A DNA stretch of 64,000 nucleotides from an uncultured Granulosicoccus sp. (GTDB lineage Bacteria; Pseudomonadota; Gammaproteobacteria; Granulosicoccales; Granulosicoccaceae), in the NCBI GenBank assembly GCA_947492525.1, contig CANLNQ010000031.1, positions 1 to 64,000 on the forward strand, read 5' to 3'. The first letter of the stretch is position 1. Each line of letters opens with the position of its first letter. The position numbers and the translations under genes were made by a program. The notes beneath the pieces were generated by a model. The model was not told the origin of the DNA and ran no database searches. It was given only the letters and a program-made list of their open reading frames with translations. Below are positions 37,108-45,777 of the stretch, piece by piece.

Positions 37108-37424
37108 GATTCTGACCCGAGTTCTTTGCCGATCTGCGCCGGCTTGAAAGAAGTGTTGCTTGAGCTGCGTCAACAACATGCCGCGCACTGTACTGAGGCG
37201 GGAGCGAGGATGCAAACGGGTCGGGTGGCTCTGAAAAACTCAGTTAAATCAATCACCTGTCATGAAAATCGGGGTGTCAATAAAACGACGTGGCCCGATG
37301 ATGGCTCGTAAGTGATTGTAATGGCGACTTATTTTCGTCGCGGCCTGCTGATCGGGTGTGGTGTACAGATCGAGACGCAGATCCGCTTTTGCGTGCGACG
37401 GTATCCCGTCGTGTGAGGTGTGCC

Positions 37425-38306
37425 TCAGAATCCTTCGTCCGAGGATTTCACGGCCTGCATCAGGAACGCCACCACGGCCTGCACGCGGCGGCTGTTCTTC
37501 AGGCTCTCATGCCACACCATCCAGTAGCTTCTGGCCAGAGAGGCATCGTCGGGCAGCACAGGAATCAGTGAGGGGTCTGTGCGCGCCATGAAGTCATGCA
37601 GTACCCCGATGCCGGCACCGGCACGTACGGCTTCGAACTGACCGATCACACCCGAGATCTCGATATGCGAGTGCCATTGCCTGAGAATCTGCTTGTTGTA
37701 CTCAAGTTCCGGAGAGAAGATCAGGTCTTCCACATAGCCCACCAGGCGGTGGTGAGTCAGCTCATCGAGTGTGGCCGGCATGCCTCTGGATTCGATATAG
37801 CGCTTCGCCGCGTACAGGCTCAGTGAGTAGTCGGTGAGTTTGCGCACTCGCAAGCGGCCTTTGGCCGGTCTGCCGATCGTGATGGCGATATCGGCCTCAC
37901 GCCGGGACAGGGAAAAGACACGTGGCATGGGAACCAGCTGGATCTGTAGCCGTGGATGCTGCTCGGCCAGTTGATGAAGTCGCGGAGCCAGAAAGCTGAC
38001 CCCGAAACCATCGGGTGCGCCGATGCGAACCGTGCCCGACAACTGCTGCGAATCTTCCTGCAGATCCGCAGTCGCCTGGAGCATCTCCGTCTCGATTCGC
38101 GTGGCATGCGCGAGCAGTACCTGTCCCGCTGGCAGCAAGACGCAGCCCGTGGTCGAGCGATCAAACAGCTTCTTGCCCAGATCCTGCTCCAGATTGCTGA
38201 TGCGTCGATTGAGGGTGGCCTGAGAGACGTCGAGCTTTTTCGATGCGCCCAGAATCTGCCCCTCGCGTGCCACAGCCAGAAAATACTTGAGATCGTCCCA
38301 GTTCAT
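37425..38306 (-). CDS. LysR-family transcriptional regulator
   Basis: A 293-residue regulator. The winged helix-turn-helix spans about residues 1-60 (DLKYFLAVAREGQILGASKK, then LDVSQATLNRRISNLEQDLG). The substrate-binding domain (about 90-290) has the usual VRIGAPDGFG start. ATG at 38306 (MNWDDLKYF) is preferred over 38357. It diverges from mmsA across a 93-bp spacer, the classical arrangement for a LysR protein controlling its neighbour. Its inducer is unknown. The 3' end touches duplication copy 2. Confidence 0.9.
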   Translation of the reverse strand: MNWDDLKYFLAVAREGQILGASKKLDVSQATLNRRISNLEQDLGKKLFDRSTTGCVLLPAGQVLLAHATRIETEMLQATADLQEDSQQLSGTVRIGAPDGFGVSFLAPRLHQLAEQHPRLQIQLVPMPRVFSLSRREADIAITIGRPAKGRLRVRKLTDYSLSLYAAKRYIESRGMPATLDELTHHRLVGYVEDLIFSPELEYNKQILRQWHSHIEISGVIGQFEAVRAGAGIGVLHDFMARTDPSLIPVLPDDASLARSYWMVWHESLKNSRRVQAVVAFLMQAVKSSDEGF

Positions 38307-38399
38307 TATCCGTATCTGGAGAATAGGTAATCGTTTTCTAGTATATATCCGGAGCATGAAAGTCGATAGTCTTGCCGCGTGAACTCAAGGAGATCAGCC
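38307..38399. promoter_or_regulatory. Divergent lysR-mmsA control region
   Basis: This AT-rich 93-bp spacer contains the imperfect dyad ATTATCC (38306-38312) ... GGTAAT (38326-38331), plausible as a LysR-type site, and AAGGAG 7 nt before the mmsA ATG. No promoter can be fixed with confidence. Confidence 0.35.
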
Positions 38400-39902
38400 A
38401 TGAACGACATAACGCATTACATTGACGGTGCTCTGACCAAAGCGACTTCCAGCCGTACTCAGGCGGTCTATGACCCGGCTACCGGTGAGTCGGAAAAGAA
38501 CGTCCTGTTGGCATCGGCTGCCGATGTGGACACGGCAGTGGCAGCCGCCAGAGCTGCCTGGCCAAACTGGTCGAAAACGCCGCCATTGAGGCGTGCCCGC
38601 ATTCTGGATCGCTTCAAATCGATCCTGTGGGATCGAGCCGACGAACTGGCGGGTATTCTTGCCGCCGAGCATGGCAAGACCCATGATGACGCATTGGGTG
38701 AAGTGACCCGCGGACTTGAAGTGGTGGAGTTCGCGACCAGCGCTCCCAGTTTTCTCAAGGGAGACTTTTCGGAGAACGTGGGTACCGGCGTTGACAGTCA
38801 CAACATCCGACAGTCTCTGGGCGTCTGCGTCGGTATCACGCCGTTCAACTTTCCTGCCATGGTGCCCATGTGGATGTTCCCGGTCTCTCTGGCTTGCGGT
38901 AATACCTTCGTATTGAAGCCATCAGAGCGTGTGCCATCGGCCTCACTCAAGCTGGCGCAATGGCTGACAGAAGCTGGCCTGCCCGATGGCGTGTTCAATG
39001 TCGTGCAAGGTGACAAGGAGGCTGTCGATGCCCTGTTGCAGCACCCCGATGTCAAGGCCATCAGTTTTGTCGGCTCGACACCCATCGCCAGACACATCTA
39101 CACAACCGGCACCAGCAACGGCAAGCGGGTGCAGGCCTTGGGCGGCGCGAAGAACCACGCCATCATCATGCCCGATGCGGATCTGGACATGACGGCGAAT
39201 GCACTGATGGGAGCGGCCTTCGGTTCGGCAGGTGAACGTTGCATGGCAATCTCCGTTGCCGTGCCGGTCAGTGATGCCGTGGCTGATGCCTTGATCGAGA
39301 AGCTGGTACCCCGGATCGAGGCACTGAGGATCGGACCGACCAGTGATAGCGATTCGGATATGGGGCCACTGGTTACGGCCCAGCATCGCGAGCGTGTCAG
39401 CGGTTATGTGGATGCTGGTGAAGCCGAGGGCGCGACGGTGGTGGTCGATGGTCGCGGCTTCAGACAGAGCAAGCAAGGTTTCGAGAATGGATACTACATG
39501 GGTGGAACATTGCTGGATAATGTGACACCGGACATGTCCGTATGGAAGGATGAGATCTTCGGTCCGGTGTTGTCCGTGGTAAGGCGTGACAGCTATCAGG
39601 ATGCGCTCGATCTGGTGCACAGCCATGACTTTGCCAACGGTACCGCCATCTTCACGAGAGACGGTGATACCGCTCGCGCCTTCAGTCAGGATGTGGAGGT
39701 GGGCATGATCGGCATCAATGTTCCCATTCCGGTACCGATGGCCTTCCACAGCTTTGGCGGCTGGAAAGCATCGATCTTCGGTGATCATGCCATGCACGGC
39801 ATGGAGGGTGTTCGCTTCTACACGCGTATCAAGACCACCACAACTCGTTGGCCGGATGGTCAGCGCAGTGATGCTGAATTCGTGATGCCAACTCTGGGCT
39901 GA
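38400..39902 (+). CDS. mmsA: CoA-acylating methylmalonate-semialdehyde dehydrogenase
   Basis: Converts methylmalonate or malonate semialdehyde, NAD+ and CoA into propionyl- or acetyl-CoA, as in valine and inositol breakdown. The 500-residue aldehyde dehydrogenase fold has GITPFNFPAMVPMWMFPVSL, characteristic of MmsA, the nucleotide loop FVGSTPIARHIYTTG, and catalytic Cys in GSAGERCMAISVAVPV. The usual ALDH catalytic Glu position reads in LGGAKNHAIIMPDAD, where MmsA enzymes have Asn, consistent with CoA-dependent chemistry. No other valine or inositol genes are adjacent. Its stop codon is the first part of a 9-bp tandem repeat. Confidence 0.93.
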   Translation: MNDITHYIDGALTKATSSRTQAVYDPATGESEKNVLLASAADVDTAVAAARAAWPNWSKTPPLRRARILDRFKSILWDRADELAGILAAEHGKTHDDALGEVTRGLEVVEFATSAPSFLKGDFSENVGTGVDSHNIRQSLGVCVGITPFNFPAMVPMWMFPVSLACGNTFVLKPSERVPSASLKLAQWLTEAGLPDGVFNVVQGDKEAVDALLQHPDVKAISFVGSTPIARHIYTTGTSNGKRVQALGGAKNHAIIMPDADLDMTANALMGAAFGSAGERCMAISVAVPVSDAVADALIEKLVPRIEALRIGPTSDSDSDMGPLVTAQHRERVSGYVDAGEAEGATVVVDGRGFRQSKQGFENGYYMGGTLLDNVTPDMSVWKDEIFGPVLSVVRRDSYQDALDLVHSHDFANGTAIFTRDGDTARAFSQDVEVGMIGINVPIPVPMAFHSFGGWKASIFGDHAMHGMEGVRFYTRIKTTTTRWPDGQRSDAEFVMPTLG

Positions 39903-39945
39903 CAAGCACGACAAGCACGACAAGCACGACAAGCACGACAAGCAG
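39901..39945. repeat. 9-bp tandem repeat at the mmsA stop codon
   Basis: Five 9-bp units, GACAAGCAC x4 and GACAAGCAG, start within the TGA stop codon of mmsA. A change in unit number would leave the reading frame of mmsA untouched. The rest of the spacer to 40182 has no gene; a TATAGTAAT stretch at 40048-40056 could belong to a promoter for the following gene. Confidence 0.85.
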
Positions 39946-40182
39946 AACCGGCATGCCCCGGACAGCGACGACCAGGCCTTGTCGCTGTTCCGGGGTTGCC
40001 GGGGTGACTGTAACCCTGCCGCGTTGGTTACATCAGCTGTTCTCGGCTATAGTAATTGTTGGCTTTGACAGCGTACGGGCCACATCCACCGTGATTCAGT
40101 CTGGTAGCAGCTCCGATGTGCGTACTCGAGACGTCGTTTGTGTAGAAGCGGCTGCTGCACCCGGGGACAGGAGTCGATAGTT

Positions 40183-41016
40183 GTGCAAATCCTCGAGGCC
40201 ATTGTCAACAGGCTGGAGCCTTTGACAATACAGACCCTTAAATCGTGTCAAGGCGTCGCCCATCGACTGCCGCATCGGGAGATCGGTCTGTTTGCGTGCA
40301 CGCTCTTGCTGATGATTGCCTCTTTCTCGACTGCCTCTCACGGGCAACAGCAGGCTACTGTCAGGACGTTGTTTCTGGCTACATCGAATCTGCCGCCGGT
40401 CGTGAAAGCCGATTCCACCGGTTACCTCGACCGAATACTGGCAACGCTTGGCCAGCGAACTGGCATCGTCTTTGAGTTGCGCCCTTTGCCTGCGGCGCGA
40501 GCGCTGATGCAAGCCAATACGGGTGCACTGGATGGTGATGTGGCAAGAACGGACTTCCACGAGGATCAGCTCCCGCACTTGATTCGGGTACCCGAGCCTC
40601 TCATTGATCTCGTGGTTGCCGGTTTGTATCGGCGTGATGGTATTCATGTCGAAAAACCGGACGATCTGGCCGAGTACCGGGTAGGGTACGTACGTGGCTG
40701 GAAACTGGTCGAATCCCTGTTGCACGAGTACCCGCACTTCACGGTGACGCGAACAGTCGGCCAGCTTCTGGACATGCTGAATGCCGACAGACTCGATATC
40801 GCCGTGATGGCCGTTGCCTCAGGACGTCTGATGGCCACCGAGCGCGGTATGCAGAATCTGCGGGTCACAGACTACCGGGTTCGCAGGCACAGCTTTCTGT
40901 ATCTGCACGAGAGCCATGCCGACCTGGTTCCGGTGATCGATTCCGCGATCAAATCCATGAAGAGCGATGACAGTTATCAGGCAATCATCAACGCCTACAA
41001 CGCCGAGAATCAATGA
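40183..41016 (+). CDS. Periplasmic solute-binding protein (family 3-like), paired with a kinase
   Basis: A 277-residue exported protein resembling amino-acid-type binding proteins. After a basic N-terminus, the hydrophobic segment LFACTLLLMIASFSTASHG is the signal or anchor. The two-lobe pattern includes LPPVVKADSTGYLDRILATL, DGDVARTDFH, DDLAEYRVGYVRGW, and the C-terminal AIKSMKSDDSYQAIINAYN. GTG at 40183 has AGGAG 9 nt upstream. It overlaps or abuts the following hybrid kinase, and no transporter genes are nearby, so it probably delivers a ligand signal to the kinase rather than feeding an importer. Ligand unknown. Confidence 0.78.
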   Translation: MQILEAIVNRLEPLTIQTLKSCQGVAHRLPHREIGLFACTLLLMIASFSTASHGQQQATVRTLFLATSNLPPVVKADSTGYLDRILATLGQRTGIVFELRPLPAARALMQANTGALDGDVARTDFHEDQLPHLIRVPEPLIDLVVAGLYRRDGIHVEKPDDLAEYRVGYVRGWKLVESLLHEYPHFTVTRTVGQLLDMLNADRLDIAVMAVASGRLMATERGMQNLRVTDYRVRRHSFLYLHESHADLVPVIDSAIKSMKSDDSYQAIINAYNAENQ

Positions 41017-43258
41017 CTTGAAACCTGACAGGCTGTTTTCTCGGATTGCCCTGAAAGCGATCAGGTCCACCATCACGCCCGTGTTGGCCGTCCTGGCCCT
41101 GTCCGTCATCATGACTCTCTTTGTCAGCTATCGGGCCGCCATTCACCAGCTTCAGGAAAGAGTGGACAGTCTTGCTCTCGAGCACCGGTCGGATATAGAG
41201 ACCTTTCTCTGGGAGTTCGATCTCGATGCTGTCGTGTCACACCTGCAGGGTTTTGTCGATCAGCAGAGTGTTCAACGCGCCTTCATTGTCGAGCAATCGG
41301 GACAATTGATCAGTCAGGGCACGGCCCCCGACAATGACAGGGGACTGATCAAGACTGAAACGGTTCTGACACACCCGGATGGTCGAGGGGGCATGGAAAC
41401 CGTGGGTCATCTGACGATAGAGGCCAACAACGATGCCGTGTGGGCATTGGCCATCAGAAATGCTCTCGCATTGCTCGCGGTATTCGTGGTCTCCACGGTA
41501 TTCGTGACGCTGCTGATCATCCACAAGTTCAATCAGATCTTCTTCGCACCGTTGGCACGCCTTTCCCGCAAACTGCGCAGTTCTGAGCACTTGACGGAAG
41601 AACAGATTGAGGTACAGAGCGAATACAGAGGCGCGCAAACGGATGAGCTGGACGAGTTGATCGACTCGATACAGACCATGCGCCGTCATCTGCTTCATGC
41701 CAGGGAAGGCATGGAGGATGGTGTGCACCGACTGGCATCGGCAGCTCACCTCGCCGGCTTGGCATTTGCCACGTTCGATCCTACCCTGACGAGGCTGAGT
41801 GCTTGTGATGACAATTACGCCTCATTGCTTCGCCGGAGCATCGATGAAATGCTCGAGTTGCATATCGTTGATGATGTCGCCAGCAAATTGCTCGATCGGG
41901 AGTCATTCGAGCGTGCCATGCGGATAAGAGCCAGGATTGTCGACGGTCACTCTGAAATACTGACACTTCGCCTGAATTTCGAAGATGGCGAGTTTCTTTT
42001 CCTGAAGCAGTATTTCATCGCCAAGTACGATGAGAACGGGCAGATGATGGCGATTGATGTCATCGCCCAGGACGTCACTCACGAACAGATCAACCAGGAA
42101 ATGCTTCTGCAAACGCAGAAGATCAAGGCGATCGGGAACCTGACCGGTGGGGTGGCACACGATTTCAACAACATTCTGGCTGTGATCTCCGGCAACCTGG
42201 AATTCTCCAGTGCCAGTACTGAAAACCCTGTGGTGATCAGTCACAACAATACAGCCCTGGAAGCCGTCAGTCGAGGTGCAAGATTGACCCAACGACTGTT
42301 GTCCTTTGCGCGTAAACAACCCATGTCGCCCGTGGTTCTGGACGCCGGCAAGCTGGTGAGGGAAACCGCCCCCCTGATACAGACTTCGGTTGGCGCCAGC
42401 ATCGATGTCGAGATCATCACGGATGCGGGCCTGTGGCGAACCATTGCGGATCAGGCCCAGCTTGAAGCGGTGCTTCTGAACCTTGTGGTCAATGCACGCG
42501 ATGCCATGCCCGATGGAGGAAGCCTGAGCATAGAGTGCAGCAACGCAAGGCTGGATACCAATTACGCGCGCAGCAATCTGGAGGTGGCAGCGGGTAATTA
42601 CGTGTGCCTCTCAGTCACTGACTCCGGCTGCGGGATGAACGAGCAGGTCGTCAAGCAGTGCATCGAGCCCTTCTTCACCACCAAGGCGGTCGGTGACGGG
42701 ACAGGGCTCGGCCTGTCCATGGCGTTCGGATTTGCCAAACAGTCCAGGGGGCATCTCAAGATCTATTCCGAGGAGGGTCATGGCACGACAGTCAGACTGT
42801 ATCTGCCCAAGGTGCAGCAACGAGTAGCACCAGCGGCGCCGGCCATGTCTGTCGACCAGCGAACCGGATTGAGAGGCTTGCACGTTCTGGTCATCGAGGA
42901 CAACAAGCAGTTGCGGCAGGTGATCTGCAATCAGGTCGAGTCCCTGGGTTGCCGCGTCTATTCCGCATTCGATGAACCATCGACCCTGGCCCTGTTCAAT
43001 GGCCTGGAGAAGGTCGACGTCATCCTGTCCGATATCATACTGCCGGGCAATACGGATGGTCGCCGTCTGGCAGAACGGCTGACCCGGCTGATGCCGGGGG
43101 TCAAGACGATCTTCATGTCGGGGTTCACCGAGAATGCCATCATTCACAACGGCACCATTGATGAGGGCGTGGTATTTCTGCAAAAGCCCTTCAGGCTCAG
43201 CGAACTGGCTCGGGCCATTGCAGACCAGATCGAGTCGGAAGAGGCCTGCGAGATGTAA
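40967..43258 (+). CDS. Hybrid sensor histidine kinase with C-terminal receiver
   Basis: Membrane kinase of up to 763 residues. Transmembrane segments at about 35-55 and 152-178 enclose a short periplasmic domain of about 95 residues; a HAMP-like linker, a PAS-like region (about 255-375), HisKA with His in GGVAHDFNNILAVISGN, HATPase_c (NLVVNARDAMPDGG, DGTGLGLSMAFGFAKQS) and a receiver (about 640-755) with phospho-acceptor Asp in VILSDIILPGNTDG and Lys in LQKPFR follow. Start is uncertain: ATG 40967 overlaps the binding-protein gene by 50 nt; TTG 41018 lies just past its stop. No separate output regulator is adjacent. Confidence 0.88.
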   Translation: MTVIRQSSTPTTPRINDLKPDRLFSRIALKAIRSTITPVLAVLALSVIMTLFVSYRAAIHQLQERVDSLALEHRSDIETFLWEFDLDAVVSHLQGFVDQQSVQRAFIVEQSGQLISQGTAPDNDRGLIKTETVLTHPDGRGGMETVGHLTIEANNDAVWALAIRNALALLAVFVVSTVFVTLLIIHKFNQIFFAPLARLSRKLRSSEHLTEEQIEVQSEYRGAQTDELDELIDSIQTMRRHLLHAREGMEDGVHRLASAAHLAGLAFATFDPTLTRLSACDDNYASLLRRSIDEMLELHIVDDVASKLLDRESFERAMRIRARIVDGHSEILTLRLNFEDGEFLFLKQYFIAKYDENGQMMAIDVIAQDVTHEQINQEMLLQTQKIKAIGNLTGGVAHDFNNILAVISGNLEFSSASTENPVVISHNNTALEAVSRGARLTQRLLSFARKQPMSPVVLDAGKLVRETAPLIQTSVGASIDVEIITDAGLWRTIADQAQLEAVLLNLVVNARDAMPDGGSLSIECSNARLDTNYARSNLEVAAGNYVCLSVTDSGCGMNEQVVKQCIEPFFTTKAVGDGTGLGLSMAFGFAKQSRGHLKIYSEEGHGTTVRLYLPKVQQRVAPAAPAMSVDQRTGLRGLHVLVIEDNKQLRQVICNQVESLGCRVYSAFDEPSTLALFNGLEKVDVILSDIILPGNTDGRRLAERLTRLMPGVKTIFMSGFTENAIIHNGTIDEGVVFLQKPFRLSELARAIADQIESEEACEM

Positions 43259-43380
43259 CTCGGCTGTGAAAGGATAGCGCTGTGGCTGAACAGTGCGTCC
43301 CCGCACTGGCAGTACAGACAGGGTGATGTGCCTGTTGTAGAGTGAAAGGATGCTCGAATACCTTCAGGTTCATCGCCCGT

Positions 43381-44268
43381 ATGCTGCACACCATTGCCCG
43401 TTCCATGCGAGTTCCGTTTCTCGTTCTGAGCCCCGTCAGTGTGTTCCTGGGCTTTGCAACCGCGTCGCAAATCGCCTTGTCCATCGATCCGATGAGTCTG
43501 TTTCTGGTATTGCTGGGGGCGCTGTTCGCTCACATCAGCGTCAACCTGTTCAACGAATACCAGGATTTTCAGAGCGGTCTGGATACCAGAACCACTCGAA
43601 CCCCTTTCAGCGGTGGTAGTGGTGCTCTGGTTCAGAATCCAGATGCTGCCGTTTTCGTTTTCTACAGTGCAGTGACCAGTCTGCTGCTCAGTGCTCTGAT
43701 CGGCGTGTATTTCATGTCATCTCTGGGCATGTCGATACTGCCGCTGGGTGTCATCGGGTTCATCATCATCATCACCTACACACGCTGGCTGAACCAGCAC
43801 CCTGTGTTGTGTCTGATGGCCCCGGGAATCGGTTTCGGACCGCTGATCGTGCTGGGTACTCATGTGGTGCTCACCGGTGAGTATTCCCTGCAGGCCGGTA
43901 TCGCGTCTCTGGTACCGTTCTTTCTTGCCAACAATCTGCTGCTGTTGAACCAGTACCCGGACATCAAGGCAGACAAGAGCGTCGGGCGACGACATTTCCC
44001 GATCGTGTATGGCGAGAGGAAAGGCATACTGTTGTACGGCAACACGGTGATGGCCACTTGTGGGGTCATCGTCATCGGTATTTCCACTGGCATTTTTCCC
44101 GAGCTGAGTGTGGTCTGCCTGTTTCCGATGGTGGGAGCCGTGATGATATTCTTCGGTATCGCAAGACACGGCACCGCCTTGTCACGGTTGTTGCCGTACC
44201 TGGGAATGAACGTGGGGGTGACCATTCTGACCACCGTGTTCCTGGGTCTCAGCATCCTGTATGGCTGA
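43381..44268 (+). CDS. UbiA-family prenyltransferase (MenA-like)
   Basis: Integral membrane enzyme of 295 residues with about eight or nine hydrophobic helices. Both Asp-rich Mg-diphosphate motifs are visible: NEYQDFQSGLDT and NQYPDIKADKSVGRRHFP. The latter form is common in MenA (1,4-dihydroxy-2-naphthoate prenyltransferase) homologues. As no menaquinone genes adjoin, the aromatic acceptor is undetermined. ATG 43381 (LHTIARSMRVPFLVLSPV) is adopted; a GTG at 43342 would add 13 residues. It follows the kinase by about 120 nt and precedes an enolase-superfamily gene by 69 nt. Confidence 0.85.
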   Translation: MLHTIARSMRVPFLVLSPVSVFLGFATASQIALSIDPMSLFLVLLGALFAHISVNLFNEYQDFQSGLDTRTTRTPFSGGSGALVQNPDAAVFVFYSAVTSLLLSALIGVYFMSSLGMSILPLGVIGFIIIITYTRWLNQHPVLCLMAPGIGFGPLIVLGTHVVLTGEYSLQAGIASLVPFFLANNLLLLNQYPDIKADKSVGRRHFPIVYGERKGILLYGNTVMATCGVIVIGISTGIFPELSVVCLFPMVGAVMIFFGIARHGTALSRLLPYLGMNVGVTILTTVFLGLSILYG

Positions 44269-44337
44269 AGCGCTGGTAATGACGCCTTTCGCCTTCTACA
44301 CTGGCGTGATGACAACGTACCGGAAACCAGCAATCTG

Positions 44338-45573
44338 ATGAAAGTCGTATCCTGCGAAACACATATCGTGGCGACACCACCTCCCCATGTCGGCGGCATG
44401 TACTGGATATTCGTTTCTCTACGCACCGACTGTGGCATCGAGGGTGTGGGGGAGGTGTATGCAGCAAGTTTTCATCCGGACGTCATGGTGCATGCCATCA
44501 GTGATGTGTTCGAGCGCTACCTGCAGGGGCAGGACCCCCATCACGTGGAACGTTTCTTCCGCGAAGCCTTTTCCAGCGGATTCACCCAACGACCGGATCT
44601 GACCATGATGGGGATCGTCAGCGGTCTGGAGATGGCTTGCTGGGACATCATCGGCAAGGCGGCGGGCAAGCCGGTATACGAACTCATCGGTGGACTGGTC
44701 AACAAGAAGCTGCGTTCCTACACCTACCTCTATCCGAAGAACAAACACGGTGAGTACGACTACAACAACGTGGAACTGGCGGTCGAGTGTGCCATCGAAA
44801 ATCGGGACCGCGGATTCACGGCTCTGAAGTTCGACCCGGCCGGGCCTTACACCGCGTATTCGGGACATATGCTCTCGCTGGAAGACATGGACAAGAGCGC
44901 TACCTTTTGCCGTCGCATCAGAGAGGCGGTTGGCAATGCCTGTGACCTGCTGTTCGGTACACACGGTCAGATGACGCCGGCCTCTGCCATACGCCTGGCC
45001 AAACGCCTGGAGCCTCATGATCCGCTGTGGTTCGAAGAACCTGTGCCGCCCGGACAGAGCGAGGCGATGTCACGTGTTGCGCAGCACACCAGCATTCCGG
45101 TAGCCACCGGCGAACGACTGACCACCAAATACGAATTTCATGACGTACTGAAACACGGCGCTGCGTCCATCCTGCAGATGAATCTGGGGCGTGTCGGCGG
45201 CATCCTGGAAGGCAAGAAGATCGCAGCCATTGCCGAGGCCCATTACGCACAGATCGCTCCGCATCTGTACAACGGCCCGGTAGGCGCGGCTGCCAGTATC
45301 CAGTTGGCCGCGGCAACGCCGAACTTTCTGATTCAGGAGAGTATCGGTAGCTGGGATGGCTTTCATGCCGAGGTACTGGTCGAGAAGATCGAATGGCAGG
45401 ATGGTTATATCATTCCGTCGGACAAGCCGGGTCTGGGCGTCGAGCTGAACATGGACGTGGTCAGGGCGCACTCTCCTTACAAGGGAAAGTCATTGCATCT
45501 CGCCATGGACCCAAGACCCTATGATTACCAGGTGCAATCATCCGAGAGTTGGCGAGAACAGCCGGAGCGCTAG
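44338..45573 (+). CDS. Enolase-superfamily enzyme (mandelate racemase/muconate lactonising group)
   Basis: A 411-residue sugar-acid dehydratase- or cycloisomerase-like enzyme. The capping domain (about 1-125) has SLRTDCGIEGVGEVYAASFH; the barrel has Lys in ALKFDPAGP, metal-ligand candidates in DLLFGTHGQ, LWFEEPVPP (Glu) and TGERL (Glu), and a His in IAPHLYNGPVG. A His/Asp-type mandelate-racemase arrangement is likely. The substrate is unknown; family members dehydrate galactonate, mannonate, fuconate and similar acids. GGAAA precedes the ATG. It converges on rluF over a 204-bp spacer with tandem repeats. Confidence 0.85.
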   Translation: MKVVSCETHIVATPPPHVGGMYWIFVSLRTDCGIEGVGEVYAASFHPDVMVHAISDVFERYLQGQDPHHVERFFREAFSSGFTQRPDLTMMGIVSGLEMACWDIIGKAAGKPVYELIGGLVNKKLRSYTYLYPKNKHGEYDYNNVELAVECAIENRDRGFTALKFDPAGPYTAYSGHMLSLEDMDKSATFCRRIREAVGNACDLLFGTHGQMTPASAIRLAKRLEPHDPLWFEEPVPPGQSEAMSRVAQHTSIPVATGERLTTKYEFHDVLKHGAASILQMNLGRVGGILEGKKIAAIAEAHYAQIAPHLYNGPVGAAASIQLAAATPNFLIQESIGSWDGFHAEVLVEKIEWQDGYIIPSDKPGLGVELNMDVVRAHSPYKGKSLHLAMDPRPYDYQVQSSESWREQPER

Positions 45574-45582
45574 ATACCGTAA

Positions 45583-45625
45583 CTGCGCCGAGGAGTCGCT
45601 GCGCCGATGAGTCGCTGCGCCGAGG
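45583..45625. repeat. 16-bp tandem repeat after the enolase-superfamily gene
   Basis: Units CTGCGCCGAGGAGTCG (45583-45598), CTGCGCCGATGAGTCG (45599-45614) and a partial third (45615-45625). The same 204-bp spacer has a GTCTTCTTTCA direct repeat near 45700-45722. No gene is supported in this stretch. Confidence 0.75.
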
Positions 45626-45777
45626 GGAGGAGGCTTGCTGCTCGGCGCAGAGCCAGGGGAGAGGTGTTCAGGGGACGTCTGTTTTCGCGTCTTCTACCAT
45701 GTCTTCTTTCAAGTCTTCTTTCACGTCCGCGTTCGCTTCTGCGAGATGACCTTGGCGGGACGGCCTGGCAGGTTTAT

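Larger units (their letters stand above)
36533..37426. repeat. Segmental duplication, copy 2
   Basis: Direct copy of 31733-32625 at an offset of 4801 bp. Its right end coincides with the stop codon of the lysR gene (37425-37427), so the copied non-coding DNA abuts that gene directly. Differences concentrate in the non-coding part beyond 37227; the 108 bp directly upstream of the barrel-gene ATG are unchanged. Confidence 0.9.
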
